DNA from: Rouxiella aceris
GTDB taxonomy: Bacteria > Pseudomonadota > Gammaproteobacteria > Enterobacterales > Enterobacteriaceae
NCBI RefSeq assembly: GCF_012933545.1
Contig: NZ_JAADJU010000001.1
Span: 558,001-622,000, forward strand
Reading direction: 5' to 3'
Length of the DNA stretch: 64,000 nt
The stretch's first letter is position 1. Each line of letters begins with the position of its first letter. The notes beneath the pieces are model-generated. The model saw nothing but the letters and a program-made list of their open reading frames with translations. It had not been told where the DNA came from and did not search any database. The position numbers were made by a program, and so were the translations under genes. Below are positions 50,942-59,238 of this stretch, in pieces.

Positions 50942-52066
50942 TCACCAGTGGTCCTTCATCATTCTTTCGAACTCCAGTTCATCACGCATGGGGTTCAAAA
51001 ATTGTTTTAATACCGACAGTGAACGCAATTCTTTGCGTATCTGGATCTCGTTGTCGATCATTAGCTGCAAATTATCACGATGTTTTCTTAATTTTTTATC
51101 CATGGTTTTTGCCGTCTTGGCGCCAAACATCTGCCAGACCATTCCCGACAAAGTTCCAGGATCGCGGGCCTCAGCCATTTCAGCGTTAAGAGTGGCAATG
51201 CGCTGTTGCAGCAGGGTATTAATTGCGGGGATTTCTGTTTGACTGAAGTGGAATTCCGGGTCGACATATTGATGGTACATCTCAACTATCGTCCAAATAT
51301 CATGTGTTTTTTTAGCCTTCGACAGTTGCACCATCAACAGATGTTTTTCTGCTTTTTTTGCCGGTTCTGCTTCTCGGTCAGGATGAAGTACACCTGCCAG
51401 CTTTTTGTACATTCGGTTAACTTGCTGCGATTTTAGCAGGCTGTTAAAACTCTGCTGTGCGCTGTCTGCCGTGTGGCTGCCACCGTGGTGAGACCTCTCC
51501 TCACTGTGAGTAGTATCGGCATTGGCTCGACTCTCACCAAACAGACGCTCCATGGTGGTGAACATGTTTTCTGGATCTGACATCATCTTGAGCAACTCTT
51601 CATCACTCAGGCCACCATCAGAGCCAAATAGCTCATTGATATTCTGGCGAAAGTCCTCAACATCATCAGGCGTCGGTTCAGTATCAACCATTTTATTTAC
51701 GGCAAAATACCGCTGGCGCAATGCCTCAAGATCGAGATGCTCATTAAATGGATGGTTGAGCAGTTCATCAACCTCTTCTTCTATCCATAAAAACAGTGCA
51801 TCACGATCATATTTCCCCAGGGATTTTTTATCGGCAAATGATAATAGTCGCGTAGTTTTGTCATAAAGAGCCTGTAAGTACTGATGCTCAACAGGTAGTA
51901 CCTCTTCGCAAAATCGAGCCAGTAGCGCCTCTTGCTGTTTATGCTGATCAGCGATCTGACGTTGTAGTTTTTCAATAGTGGCCCAGTGCGCCTTAAATTG
52001 CTGCTGCGGATCAAGGCGTTTGGAGGCCACTGCGGCTTTGGTTTTTACCAGTGATCGCTTTGCCAT
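50942..52066 (-). CDS. J-domain protein with long N-terminal helical region
   Basis: A 374-residue protein with a likely J domain in its middle (about residues 215-275). The helix QQVNRMYKKLAGVLHPDREA contains the HPD signature at 228-230, which in DnaJ proteins stimulates DnaK ATPase. The first 200 residues are mostly helical, with charged segments. The C-terminal 100 residues form another predicted helical region (ITTLLQQRIATLNAEMAEA-like). The start at 52066 (MAKRSLVKTK) has a strong AAGGAGA ribosome site. It is not DnaJ, CbpA or DjlA; the client is unknown. It stands alone in the accessory block. Confidence 0.75.
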   Translation of the reverse strand: MAKRSLVKTKAAVASKRLDPQQQFKAHWATIEKLQRQIADQHKQQEALLARFCEEVLPVEHQYLQALYDKTTRLLSFADKKSLGKYDRDALFLWIEEEVDELLNHPFNEHLDLEALRQRYFAVNKMVDTEPTPDDVEDFRQNINELFGSDGGLSDEELLKMMSDPENMFTTMERLFGESRANADTTHSEERSHHGGSHTADSAQQSFNSLLKSQQVNRMYKKLAGVLHPDREAEPAKKAEKHLLMVQLSKAKKTHDIWTIVEMYHQYVDPEFHFSQTEIPAINTLLQQRIATLNAEMAEARDPGTLSGMVWQMFGAKTAKTMDKKLRKHRDNLQLMIDNEIQIRKELRSLSVLKQFLNPMRDELEFERMMKDHW

Positions 52067-52212
52067 ATTGTTCTCCTTACGTGAAAACATCGCTATAGCC
52101 CATGCTTTTATTACATTATCAGATACCACTTGCCGTGCAATTACGATGCTTTATATCGCCTTGCCTACCATAGGTAAATTCATATTCGGCCTGCTTAAAT
52201 CTTTTAAAAAAA

Positions 52213-52237
52213 ACCATTTTTTGGTTTCCTTAAGCCG
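52213..52237 (-). terminator. Weak terminator-like hairpin after the vgrG fragment
   Basis: On the minus strand AAACCA and TGGTTT form a short stem around an A-rich loop, followed by more Ts. The stem is AT-rich, so strength is doubtful. Confidence 0.4.
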
Positions 52238-52264
52238 GCCAGTAAACGAGATCCTGATGCTGCT

Positions 52265-52447
52265 TCAGGTTAAATGAGGAAGAAAATTGCTACCCGGCGG
52301 GGTAGTGAACTTGATATCCCAGCGAAAAGGCTCACTGAGGGCTTCGCGGCCGCGAAAACGCAGGATATCGGGGGTAACCGGGCTGTGACAGATTACGAGG
52401 TGATAAGGCGAGGGGGAGAGTTTCCCGGTAAATGTGGCTGTATCCAT
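52265..52447 (-). pseudogene. 5' fragment of a vgrG-like gene
   Basis: The open frame MDTATFTGKLSPSPYHL...ILRFRGREALSEPFRWDI resembles the N-terminal start of type VI secretion VgrG spike proteins ('LRFEGREALS.PF.WDI'). It ends after about 60 residues, whereas VgrG exceeds 600. No other type VI gene is seen, so it is a leftover piece of a vgrG locus in the accessory block. Confidence 0.6.
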
Positions 52448-52734
52448 TAAACTGGCACCTTCCTGGTTGCACAATCCAGCCACTATCCGCGTGGCTAACG
52501 CATATACTTTGCGCAAATAATTGTGTAATGCTTGCGCGAAATGGGCAACAGTTTTTTATAGGTTGGTGCTTTTATGTTTTTAATATGCTGATTTTAAAAG
52601 CAGTGGTACCTAAAATCAGCGGAGGAAAATGATAAATAGCAAACGACGCGACCCCCTTGCGGCCAGACAAATTTAAATCTTTGCAACAACCCCAAGCTTC
52701 TATCTGCGATTCACAACCGGCAACACTTAATCAC
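52448..52734. other. Gap between the vgrG fragment and the first mini-gene
   Basis: An AT-rich stretch with no gene I can support. It should contain the promoter of the former vgrG and runs into the FliA-like box of the first mini-gene. Confidence 0.4.
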
Positions 52735-52761
52735 TCAAGCCTTAACATTTCTCGCCGATAA
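52735..52761 (+). promoter_or_regulatory. Candidate FliA (sigma 28) promoter of mini-gene 1
   Basis: TCAAGCCT (five of eight bases of TAAAGTTT) is followed after 11 bases by a perfect GCCGATAA at 52754-52761. Transcription would start about 45 bases before the ATG at 52813. The neighbouring paralogue has the same -10 box. Confidence 0.5.
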
Positions 52762-52812
52762 AAATAACTCGAGTGTCGTGCTTCATTTTTCCCTATAACC
52801 AGAGGAATACCT

Positions 52813-53034
52813 ATGTCCATCGGTGCAATTGGTAGCAACGCGATTACCGCCCAAATTCAGGCAAAAACCACCAGTGCGGAAGCGGCTGAATCAACGAAAG
52901 TTCCTGACCATGATGGCGATGCTGACGATGCAGCAAGTGCGGTAACCGCACTGAAAGCAGCAAGCACCTCGGCTGCGCCTTCAGTTAACGCTAACGGACA
53001 ATCAGTCGGCAATATCATTAGCGTTAAAGCATAA
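52813..53034 (+). CDS. Small protein of unknown function, paralogue 1 (MSIGAIGSN type)
   Basis: A 73-residue, Ala/Ser-rich protein with no signal peptide and no membrane helix. It shares its start (MSI-AIGS) and end (SVNA-GQSVGNII-V-A) with the next gene. The middle part differs, with an acidic DHDGDADD stretch here. A good AGAGG site precedes the ATG. A FliA-like promoter lies upstream and a hairpin with a T-run follows (53048-53074). I do not recognise the family; a flagellar or surface-related role is suggested only by the promoter. Confidence 0.75.
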   Translation: MSIGAIGSNAITAQIQAKTTSAEAAESTKVPDHDGDADDAASAVTALKAASTSAAPSVNANGQSVGNIISVKA

Positions 53035-53047
53035 GAATTATCTAAAT

Positions 53048-53074
53048 AAGCCTGTTACCCGCTGACAGGCTTTT
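53048..53074 (+). terminator. Terminator of mini-gene 1
   Basis: The stem AAGCCTGT/ACAGGCTT with a nine-base loop is followed by four Ts. Confidence 0.75.
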
Positions 53075-53142
53075 AACCAGCAGTATCGCGCGCCCTCCCC
53101 ATTACCTTGCCCCTGCAGTTACAACCGGTAACACTCAATGAC

Positions 53143-53169
53143 TACGCCTTTTGGCTTTTTTGCCGATAA
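53143..53169 (+). promoter_or_regulatory. Candidate FliA (sigma 28) promoter of mini-gene 2
   Basis: A perfect GCCGATAA at 53162-53169 is preceded at 11 bases by TACGCCTT, a weak -35 match (four of eight). It is in the same place relative to its ATG (53217) as the box of mini-gene 1. Confidence 0.45.
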
Positions 53170-53216
53170 ATCTAAATTGAGTATCGTGCTTTATTCCTTA
53201 AACCAAGGAAATACCT

Positions 53217-53429
53217 ATGTCCATCAGTGCAATTGGTAGCAGTACCAGCATAGCCAGCGTGCAAACTACCGCAAAGAGTGATGAACCCATAAAAGTTCAT
53301 CATCATCGTAGTGGCGGTGCAAGTAGCGCATTGGGTGGGTTGTCTTCGGCAATCTCGGCGTCTTCGTCTTCGTCTTCAGTGAACGCCAGCGGACAGTCTG
53401 TCGGCAATATCATCAATGTTACGGCATAA
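53217..53429 (+). CDS. Small protein of unknown function, paralogue 2 (MSISAIGSS type)
   Basis: A 70-residue Ser/Ala/Gly-rich protein, clearly a duplicate of the gene at 52813-53034. The ends are conserved (MSISAIGS; SVNASGQSVGNI) while the middle is replaced by a basic HHHRSGG segment and a run of serines. AAGGA precedes the ATG. Promoter, leader and 3' hairpin (53443-53467) are also duplicated. No known domain is visible. Confidence 0.75.
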   Translation: MSISAIGSSTSIASVQTTAKSDEPIKVHHHRSGGASSALGGLSSAISASSSSSSVNASGQSVGNIINVTA

Positions 53430-53442
53430 ATATCATTAAGCT

Positions 53443-53467
53443 AAGCCTGTTATCTTCTCGCAGGCTT
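53443..53467 (+). terminator. Hairpin after mini-gene 2
   Basis: The stem AAGCCTG/CAGGCTT is the duplicate of the mini-gene 1 terminator but lacks a T-run, so it may terminate poorly. Confidence 0.5.
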
Positions 53468-53520
53468 ATATACCGCTTCGACTGGCCCTACCGCCTTTGG
53501 CTGGATAATTGAGTTAGTGA

Positions 53521-54423
53521 CTAGATCGGGTCAATATGGGTCATCATATTCAGCACATCATACATACCCATCACTTTAGTTCTGGCAGCCGCGGCAATAT
53601 CGTGCCCGCATCGCACTGTTAATTCACCGTCTACTTCGATATGCACATCTACACTAATTAAATCGCCCATTTTTCGAGTTTTAAATTCATGGATGCCTTG
53701 TACACCATCAATATCAAGAATAGTTTTTTTGATTTTTTCTTCTATTTCAGAATCGGCGGCGCGGTCCATCAAATCATTAAATGCTTCCCAGAAAAATGTC
53801 GCCCCCATTTTAAAAATCATTATGCCGACAATAAAAGCCGCAATAGGGTCGAAGAGTTTATAACCTAACAGATTACCGATAATCCCAATCGCCACCACAA
53901 AGGAGGAGGCGGCATCGGAACGGGCATGCCAGGCATTGGCGACCAGCATGCTGGACTTGACTTTGGTGGCTACCGCTATCATATAGCGGAATAATATCTC
54001 TTTTAAAATCAAAGATAAAACTGCAATTACCAGAGCCACAGGGTGAACGCTGGCAATGGTATCGGGAAGGCGAAGCTTGTGTACTGCCGACAACAGCATC
54101 CCCACCCCCACCACCAGCAGAACGCCGCCAAGGATTAATGAGGCGGCGTTTTCATAGCGATGGTGGCCATAGGGGTGATCCTCATCCGGGCCGCGCTGGC
54201 TTTTCTTATTGGCCACCAGCACCACGAAATCGGAAAACAAATCGGAAAAAGAGTGAATACCATCTGATATCAGCCCCTGAGAACCGGAAAAAAAACCGAC
54301 CACTAGCTGAATAATCGACAAAAAAGTGTTAACGACCACGCTCACCAGGGTACTTTTCCGTGCGGCCTTGACCTTGACTTCATTTGTTTCGGCAAGATCA
54401 GATATATCTTCGCTTTGCTGCAT
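53521..54423 (-). CDS. Cation diffusion facilitator (CDF) family metal exporter
   Basis: A 300-residue membrane protein with about six helices that should export a divalent metal (Zn, Fe, Mn, Co or Cd) in exchange for protons. The metal-site motifs are in helix 2 (SDGIHSFSDLFSDF, about residue 53) and helix 5 (HARSDAASS, about 167). The C-terminal cytoplasmic domain (about 210-300) ends THIDP, as in many CDF proteins. It is not close enough to FieF or ZitB to name. It converges with the mini-genes and is divergent from nothing obvious. Confidence 0.88.
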   Translation of the reverse strand: MQQSEDISDLAETNEVKVKAARKSTLVSVVVNTFLSIIQLVVGFFSGSQGLISDGIHSFSDLFSDFVVLVANKKSQRGPDEDHPYGHHRYENAASLILGGVLLVVGVGMLLSAVHKLRLPDTIASVHPVALVIAVLSLILKEILFRYMIAVATKVKSSMLVANAWHARSDAASSFVVAIGIIGNLLGYKLFDPIAAFIVGIMIFKMGATFFWEAFNDLMDRAADSEIEEKIKKTILDIDGVQGIHEFKTRKMGDLISVDVHIEVDGELTVRCGHDIAAAARTKVMGMYDVLNMMTHIDPI

Positions 54424-54586
54424 GTGCCCTTCTCCGAGCTATCTATAATCATGACTGCCAATATAAACTTTATTTATTAGTTTTTCATTAATTGTGCAAT
54501 TCATTAATATAAGCGTAAATGGTTCTCATTATTTATTTAAAATAAAAGCCATTCAACAAATCAGCTGTATTATTATCCGCCGTCTG

Positions 54587-55123
54587 TTAGAAAGGAAACA
54601 GGCTCTGCTGCGGGTGCTGATCCTCAGGAGTCGCAGCAGAAAAGTTATGCCCCTCCAGCGTCAGCAAATAGGCTTTGGCCTCGAGACCGCCGGCAAAACC
54701 GGTCAGGGTGCCCGTTGCGCCAATCACCCGGTGGCAAGGGGCAATAATGGAGATAGGATTTCTACCGTTAGCGGCACCGACGGCACGCATGGCTTTGGGA
54801 TTACCCAGCTCACGGGCAATTTGCCCATAGCTGCGCGTTTCTCCAAAAGGAATAGTCAGCAGTGCCTGCCAGACCTGTTGCTGAAACTCGGTGCCCTGGA
54901 AATCGAGCGGTAAATCAAAACGGGTACGACTACCGGCAAAATATTGGTTTAGCTGCCGCTCGGTTTCCAGCAACAGCGGATGCTGGTTGTCTTCCCTGAG
55001 TGCCCCCAGCCGGACACGATTCTCACGCTCCGACTGCCACAACACCGCTGCCAGCTTATCGCCACGGGCGACCAGGGTCAAAAGGCCAACCGGCGAGGGC
55101 ATCAGTTTGCATGCATTTTCCAT
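54587..55123 (-). CDS. ogt: O6-methylguanine-DNA methyltransferase, Ogt type
   Basis: A 178-residue suicide repair protein that takes methyl groups from O6-methylguanine. The acceptor cysteine is in PCHRV (about residue 133). The helix-turn-helix RAVGAANGRNP and the YGQIAREL segment are in the expected order. The N-terminal half is the short, metal-free type, so it is Ogt and not Ada. The start at 55123 (MENACKLMPSPVG) was preferred to a longer one at 55159. Confidence 0.88.
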   Translation of the reverse strand: MENACKLMPSPVGLLTLVARGDKLAAVLWQSERENRVRLGALREDNQHPLLLETERQLNQYFAGSRTRFDLPLDFQGTEFQQQVWQALLTIPFGETRSYGQIARELGNPKAMRAVGAANGRNPISIIAPCHRVIGATGTLTGFAGGLEAKAYLLTLEGHNFSAATPEDQHPQQSLFPF

Positions 55124-55269
55124 AATATCAACTCTTGGCAACGGCAGATTAGATGGCATCTAGTGTAGGAAGTTTTCGGCAGGATGATAAGCGAATAATC
55201 AGTAAAACGGAGGAAGAAACGAGGTAAATAATAAAGCCGGTTTTACCCGGCCTTAATTGAGTGAAATGC

Positions 55270-55968
55270 TTATTTCAGGCCCATCTCAGCGCGAAGCTCG
55301 GCTTTGGCGGCATCAAACTCAGTGTTGAACTCAGGCTGTTCAAACATCTTCTGTGCGATCAGCGCAGCGCCGGTGCGACTCATCACGGTATCAGAACGAT
55401 AGTGGAAACCGGCTACCAGGCGGTTTTCGGCATACACCGCGGCGCGGGCAAACAGCTCGTTACGCTTTTCAGGCACCATATCCGCCAGCACTGTGGCCAT
55501 CAGATAACCCAGCGTCGAGTGACCGGAAGGCCATGAACCCGAGGTGGATTTTTTCAGCAACGGATGGATTTCGTCGGAAACCATATAAGGGCGTGAACGA
55601 TGGAAGAATTTTTTGGCATGATCGTCCACCACATCTTCGGTGGCCACCACTCGCTCAAATAAGGCAGCGACTTTAGGCAGTTTGGCGGCATCAAACTTTG
55701 CCCCCATGACATCGGCAAAGCGCCAAACATTTTCCTGGGCATCGGCAATGGCCGCTTTTTCTTCTTCCGGAGTCCGCTTGGCCTGAATAGCCAGCAGTTC
55801 GGCAATTTCGGCTTTGGTTTGTGCCGAATCATCGGCCGGTGGAGCAGGCAGATACTGGCTTAAATCCACTTCTTTACTGGTGATATAGGGTTTGGCTTCA
55901 TCAACAGCATTGGCATTAAATACGGCACCGAGGGTCAAAAAAGCGAGAACAGCGACAAAGTTACGCAA
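55270..55968 (-). CDS. Periplasmic class A (PhoN/PhoC-type) acid phosphatase
   Basis: A 232-residue non-specific acid phosphatase of the PAP2 superfamily. A signal peptide (MRNFVAVLAFLTLGAVFNANA) leads the mature enzyme to the periplasm. The three-part phosphatase signature is present: KKFFHRSRP (about residue 120), PSGH (about 147) and NRLVAGFHYRSD (about 185), where the usual SR has become NR. It removes phosphate from organic phosphoesters. It is transcribed alone. Confidence 0.88.
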   Translation of the reverse strand: MRNFVAVLAFLTLGAVFNANAVDEAKPYITSKEVDLSQYLPAPPADDSAQTKAEIAELLAIQAKRTPEEEKAAIADAQENVWRFADVMGAKFDAAKLPKVAALFERVVATEDVVDDHAKKFFHRSRPYMVSDEIHPLLKKSTSGSWPSGHSTLGYLMATVLADMVPEKRNELFARAAVYAENRLVAGFHYRSDTVMSRTGAALIAQKMFEQPEFNTEFDAAKAELRAEMGLK

Positions 55969-56285
55969 GATGATAGCTCCAGGTTAATAACAAATATGGC
56001 TGGAGTCTATTGAGCCAATATGACAGCGCAATGACATTCGCTGCAGCGTATCGAAGCAATAACCCGCCCTTTTTTATAACTTTTATACGATTTGCGCTGA
56101 TTGATATTCCAGATTGTTTTTTGCACAACTTCCGAATGCAATGTTAGAATGTGATCTGAGTCACACTTTATATCATTTTACATTTCCAAGCTTCTACCAT
56201 TACCTATTTAAAATCAGTCTATTAGGCTGAAGTTATGTTGTTTTGTAAGCGTAAAAGATTGATTGCATTAAAAGGAACAAACTCG
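55969..56285. other. Gap upstream of the small membrane-protein gene
   Basis: Divergent promoters of the phosphatase and the 93-residue protein should lie here. Apart from the CRP-like palindrome at 56150-56165, nothing else is recognisable. Confidence 0.5.
56150..56165. promoter_or_regulatory. CRP-like operator
   Basis: TGTGATCTGAGTCACA is a perfect TGTGA-N6-TCACA CRP half-site pair. It lies 121 bases upstream of the ATG at 56286, a usual distance for activation, and about 182 bases upstream of the divergent phosphatase gene. Confidence 0.75.
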
Positions 56286-56567
56286 ATGAATACCCTGACT
56301 ACTGGCTTCATGATGATGCGCTGGGAAATACTGAGCGCAGTGATGATGTTTTTCTCCAGCCAATTAAATGTGGTCTGTCGTAAAACCAGTAAACACACGC
56401 TGGCATTTATGTGCAGTGGTCTTGGCCTGTCTATGACCTGTTGGTTTGTGATGGGACTGATGGGTATGACATTCAGTATCGAAGCCATGACGCAGTTCTG
56501 GATGTCGTCGAAGGAAGTTTTTTTTGATGTAATGAGCAAAACGCCGACCAACTGGCCAATGCCTTAA
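56286..56567 (+). CDS. Small inner-membrane protein of unknown function
   Basis: A 93-residue protein with two probable membrane helices (about residues 10-25 and 38-62) rich in Met, Phe and Trp. The start at 56286 (MNTLTTGFMMMRW) follows AAAGGAACAA; a longer start at 56235 is possible. I do not recognise a named family. A CRP-like site lies upstream and a hairpin follows (56603-56623). bglX is next on the same strand but is separated by 358 bases. Confidence 0.65.
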   Translation: MNTLTTGFMMMRWEILSAVMMFFSSQLNVVCRKTSKHTLAFMCSGLGLSMTCWFVMGLMGMTFSIEAMTQFWMSSKEVFFDVMSKTPTNWPMP

Positions 56568-56925
56568 TCGCCTGCAGGCCATGATATAAGGCCTCTGGCT
56601 CGGCGGGTAACCCGATTACCCGCGATTTCTGCTTACCCGTCTAAACGACTACCCTGTTCCTCCCTTCTTGCTCTGCCAGGGGTGCAATCCTTGTTTGCGC
56701 CCCTGCGTTGATTTCTGCAACGTTCTCAATCGCCTGATAACAAATTGCGATCCTCCTCGACACAAAAAAAATAATCCGTTATATATCAAATATATTAATT
56801 GCTAAACCTTGAATTACCGTATTAGATTCTCCCTCTATACTTACTAAAAATGACAATTAATAAGCTTGTCTTCACGTTGATGAACATTTCTACCGGTAAG
56901 CTGATTTTTGGATTAAGGATCGTGA
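56568..56925. other. Gap between the small membrane-protein gene and bglX
   Basis: The gap begins with the hairpin at 56603-56623 and becomes strongly AT-rich from 56740. A TATACT hexamer near 56836-56841 may be a -10 box for bglX. No gene is seen. Confidence 0.45.
56603..56623 (+). terminator. Hairpin downstream of the small membrane-protein gene
   Basis: A perfect 8-bp stem, GCGGGTAA/TTACCCGC, with a five-base loop is followed only by a weak T-rich stretch. Confidence 0.5.
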
Positions 56926-59238
56926 ATGAAATCGCATCACTTTATTAGCGCAGTCGCTTTACTATTTAGCTCTCAACTTTTTGCCCAAAGTGGGCTGGTA
57001 GCAGCAGATACCCATACTATTCCTCAGCTTCAAGTCAAGGAGCGGGACGCCTTTATCACCCAGTTAATGAGTAAAATGACGCTGACCGAAAAAATCGGCC
57101 AGCTGAATTTGGTAAGTGTCGGGCCTGATAATCCTAAAGAAAAAATTATGGCTGACATTCGCGCCGATAAGGTTGGCGGCGTTTTTAATACCGTCACCAA
57201 GCACGATATCCGCCAAATGCAGGATCAGGTGCAATACAGCCGCCTGAAGATCCCCCCTTTTTATGCCTATGATGTGGTACACGGTCAACGCACCATTTTC
57301 CCAATCAGCCTCGGTCTGGCATCGAGCTGGGATATGAACGCCGTAGCCACCAGCGCGCGTATCTCCGCTGAAGAAACCGCAGCAGACGGCCTGAACATGA
57401 CCTTTTCGCCGATGGTGGATATCACTCGCGATCCGCGTTGGGGCCGCGTCTCAGAGGGTTTTGGCGAAGATACCTATCTCACCTCGCGACTGGCGTTTGA
57501 AATGGTCAAAGCCTATCAGGGCAATGATCCTTCTCGTCCCGACAGCGTAATGGCTAACGTCAAACACTATGCGCTCTACGGTGCCGCCGAAGGTGGGCGC
57601 GACTACAACACCGTGGATATGAGCCTGACGCGCATGTTCAACGACTATATGCCACCGTATAAAGCAGCACTGGATGCCGGCGCAGGCGGCGTGATGGTTG
57701 CCCTCAACTCGGTTAATGGTATTCCGGCAACCTCCAATAGCTGGCTGTTAAAAGATATTCTGCGCGATCAATGGAAGTTTCACGGCTTAACGGTCAGTGA
57801 CCACGGTGCCATTGGCGGGTTGGTCAAACACGGCGTGGCCGAGAACGATCGTCAGGCAGCTGCCATGGCGCTGAAGTCTGGCGTCGATATGGATATGGCC
57901 GACAATATGTATGGTCAGTATCTGGCCGGCCTGTTGAAAGACGGACTGGTTTCCCAGCAGGATATCGATCGGGCAGTGCGTGATGTGCTGACCGCCAAAT
58001 GGGATATGGGACTGTTTATCGACCCTTACCGCCATCTAGGTGCCGCCAGTACCGATCCGGTCGATACCAATGCCGAAAGCCGTTTACATCGTGCCGAGGC
58101 ACGTGAAGTCGCCCGCGCCTCTCAGGTGTTGTTAAAAAATGATAACCATACCTTGCCGCTGCAGAAAAAAGGCACCATCGCACTGATTGGCGCGCTGGCA
58201 AATAGTCAGCGCGATATGATGGGCAGCTGGTCAGCCGCCGGGGTCGCCAAACAGTCGGTCACCCTGCTGCAGGGCATGAAGGATGTCATTGGCAATAAAG
58301 CCACGATACTTTATGCCCGCGGGTCAAATATCATTGATGATAAAGCGATTTATGATTATCTTAACTCCTATGAAAAACAGGTGTTTAACGATCCACGTAC
58401 GCCACAGCAGATGATTGACGAAGCGGTGAAAACCGCGCAGAAAGCCGATGTGATCGTCGCCGTGGTCGGTGAATCTCAGGGAATGGCGCACGAAGCCTCC
58501 AGCCGTGCCGATATCAGTATCCCGCAACCACAGCAAGATCTGCTCAAGGCATTAAAAGCCACCGGCAAACCTTTGGTGCTGGTGCTGATGAACGGCCGTC
58601 CTTTGACCCTGCCGTGGGAAAACCAAATCGCTGACGCCATGCTGGAAACCTGGTTTAGCGGTACGGAAGGCGGGCACGCCATCGCCGATGTACTATTTGG
58701 CGATTACAATCCATCCGGCAAGTTGCCAATGACCTTCCCACGCGCCGTCGGGCAAATTCCGCTGTACAACAGTGTTCTGAATACCGGCAGGCCGTTTAAT
58801 CCACAGAAACCCGACAAATATACCTCGCGCTACTTTGATATGACCAATGGCCCGCTGTTCCCGTTTGGTTATGGTCTGAGTTACACCCAGTTCAGCGTCT
58901 CGGATATTCACATGTCGGCGACCACATTGGCCAAAACAGGCGATGTCAAAGCCAGCGTCATGGTGAAAAACACCGGCAAAGTGGCCGGCGCTACCGTCGT
59001 TCAGCTCTATATGCAGGACGTAACTGCCTCGATCAGCCGTCCGGTTAAGGAATTGAAAAACTTCGAAAAAGTCTATTTGGCTCCCGGCGAGGAAAAACTC
59101 GTAACATTTACGATCAATGAAAGGGATTGTCGTTTCTTTAACAACCAGTTGAAATGGGCATCTGAAGCCGGAAAATTCAATGTTTTCGTAGGATTAGACT
59201 CGCAAGACCTGAAAGAGAATAGCTTCCTGCTGCTTTAG
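56926..59238 (+). CDS. bglX: Periplasmic beta-glucosidase BglX
   Basis: A 770-residue glycoside hydrolase family 3 enzyme, periplasmic by its signal peptide (MKSHHFISAVALLFSSQLFA). Domain order is a TIM-like barrel (about residues 45-375), an alpha/beta sandwich (about 410-620) and a C-terminal fibronectin-like domain (about 680-760). The nucleophile aspartate is in the conserved TVSDHGAIG, and KHYALYGA supplies the usual substrate Lys-His. Length matches E. coli BglX (765). It should remove beta-linked glucose from oligosaccharides. Confidence 0.95.
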   Translation: MKSHHFISAVALLFSSQLFAQSGLVAADTHTIPQLQVKERDAFITQLMSKMTLTEKIGQLNLVSVGPDNPKEKIMADIRADKVGGVFNTVTKHDIRQMQDQVQYSRLKIPPFYAYDVVHGQRTIFPISLGLASSWDMNAVATSARISAEETAADGLNMTFSPMVDITRDPRWGRVSEGFGEDTYLTSRLAFEMVKAYQGNDPSRPDSVMANVKHYALYGAAEGGRDYNTVDMSLTRMFNDYMPPYKAALDAGAGGVMVALNSVNGIPATSNSWLLKDILRDQWKFHGLTVSDHGAIGGLVKHGVAENDRQAAAMALKSGVDMDMADNMYGQYLAGLLKDGLVSQQDIDRAVRDVLTAKWDMGLFIDPYRHLGAASTDPVDTNAESRLHRAEAREVARASQVLLKNDNHTLPLQKKGTIALIGALANSQRDMMGSWSAAGVAKQSVTLLQGMKDVIGNKATILYARGSNIIDDKAIYDYLNSYEKQVFNDPRTPQQMIDEAVKTAQKADVIVAVVGESQGMAHEASSRADISIPQPQQDLLKALKATGKPLVLVLMNGRPLTLPWENQIADAMLETWFSGTEGGHAIADVLFGDYNPSGKLPMTFPRAVGQIPLYNSVLNTGRPFNPQKPDKYTSRYFDMTNGPLFPFGYGLSYTQFSVSDIHMSATTLAKTGDVKASVMVKNTGKVAGATVVQLYMQDVTASISRPVKELKNFEKVYLAPGEEKLVTFTINERDCRFFNNQLKWASEAGKFNVFVGLDSQDLKENSFLLL

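Noticed and set aside
55270-55968. Loss of activity in the acid phosphatase because SR is replaced by NR in the third motif
   Set aside because: The essential Arg, His and Asp of the motif remain, and the other two motifs are intact, so inactivation is not supported.
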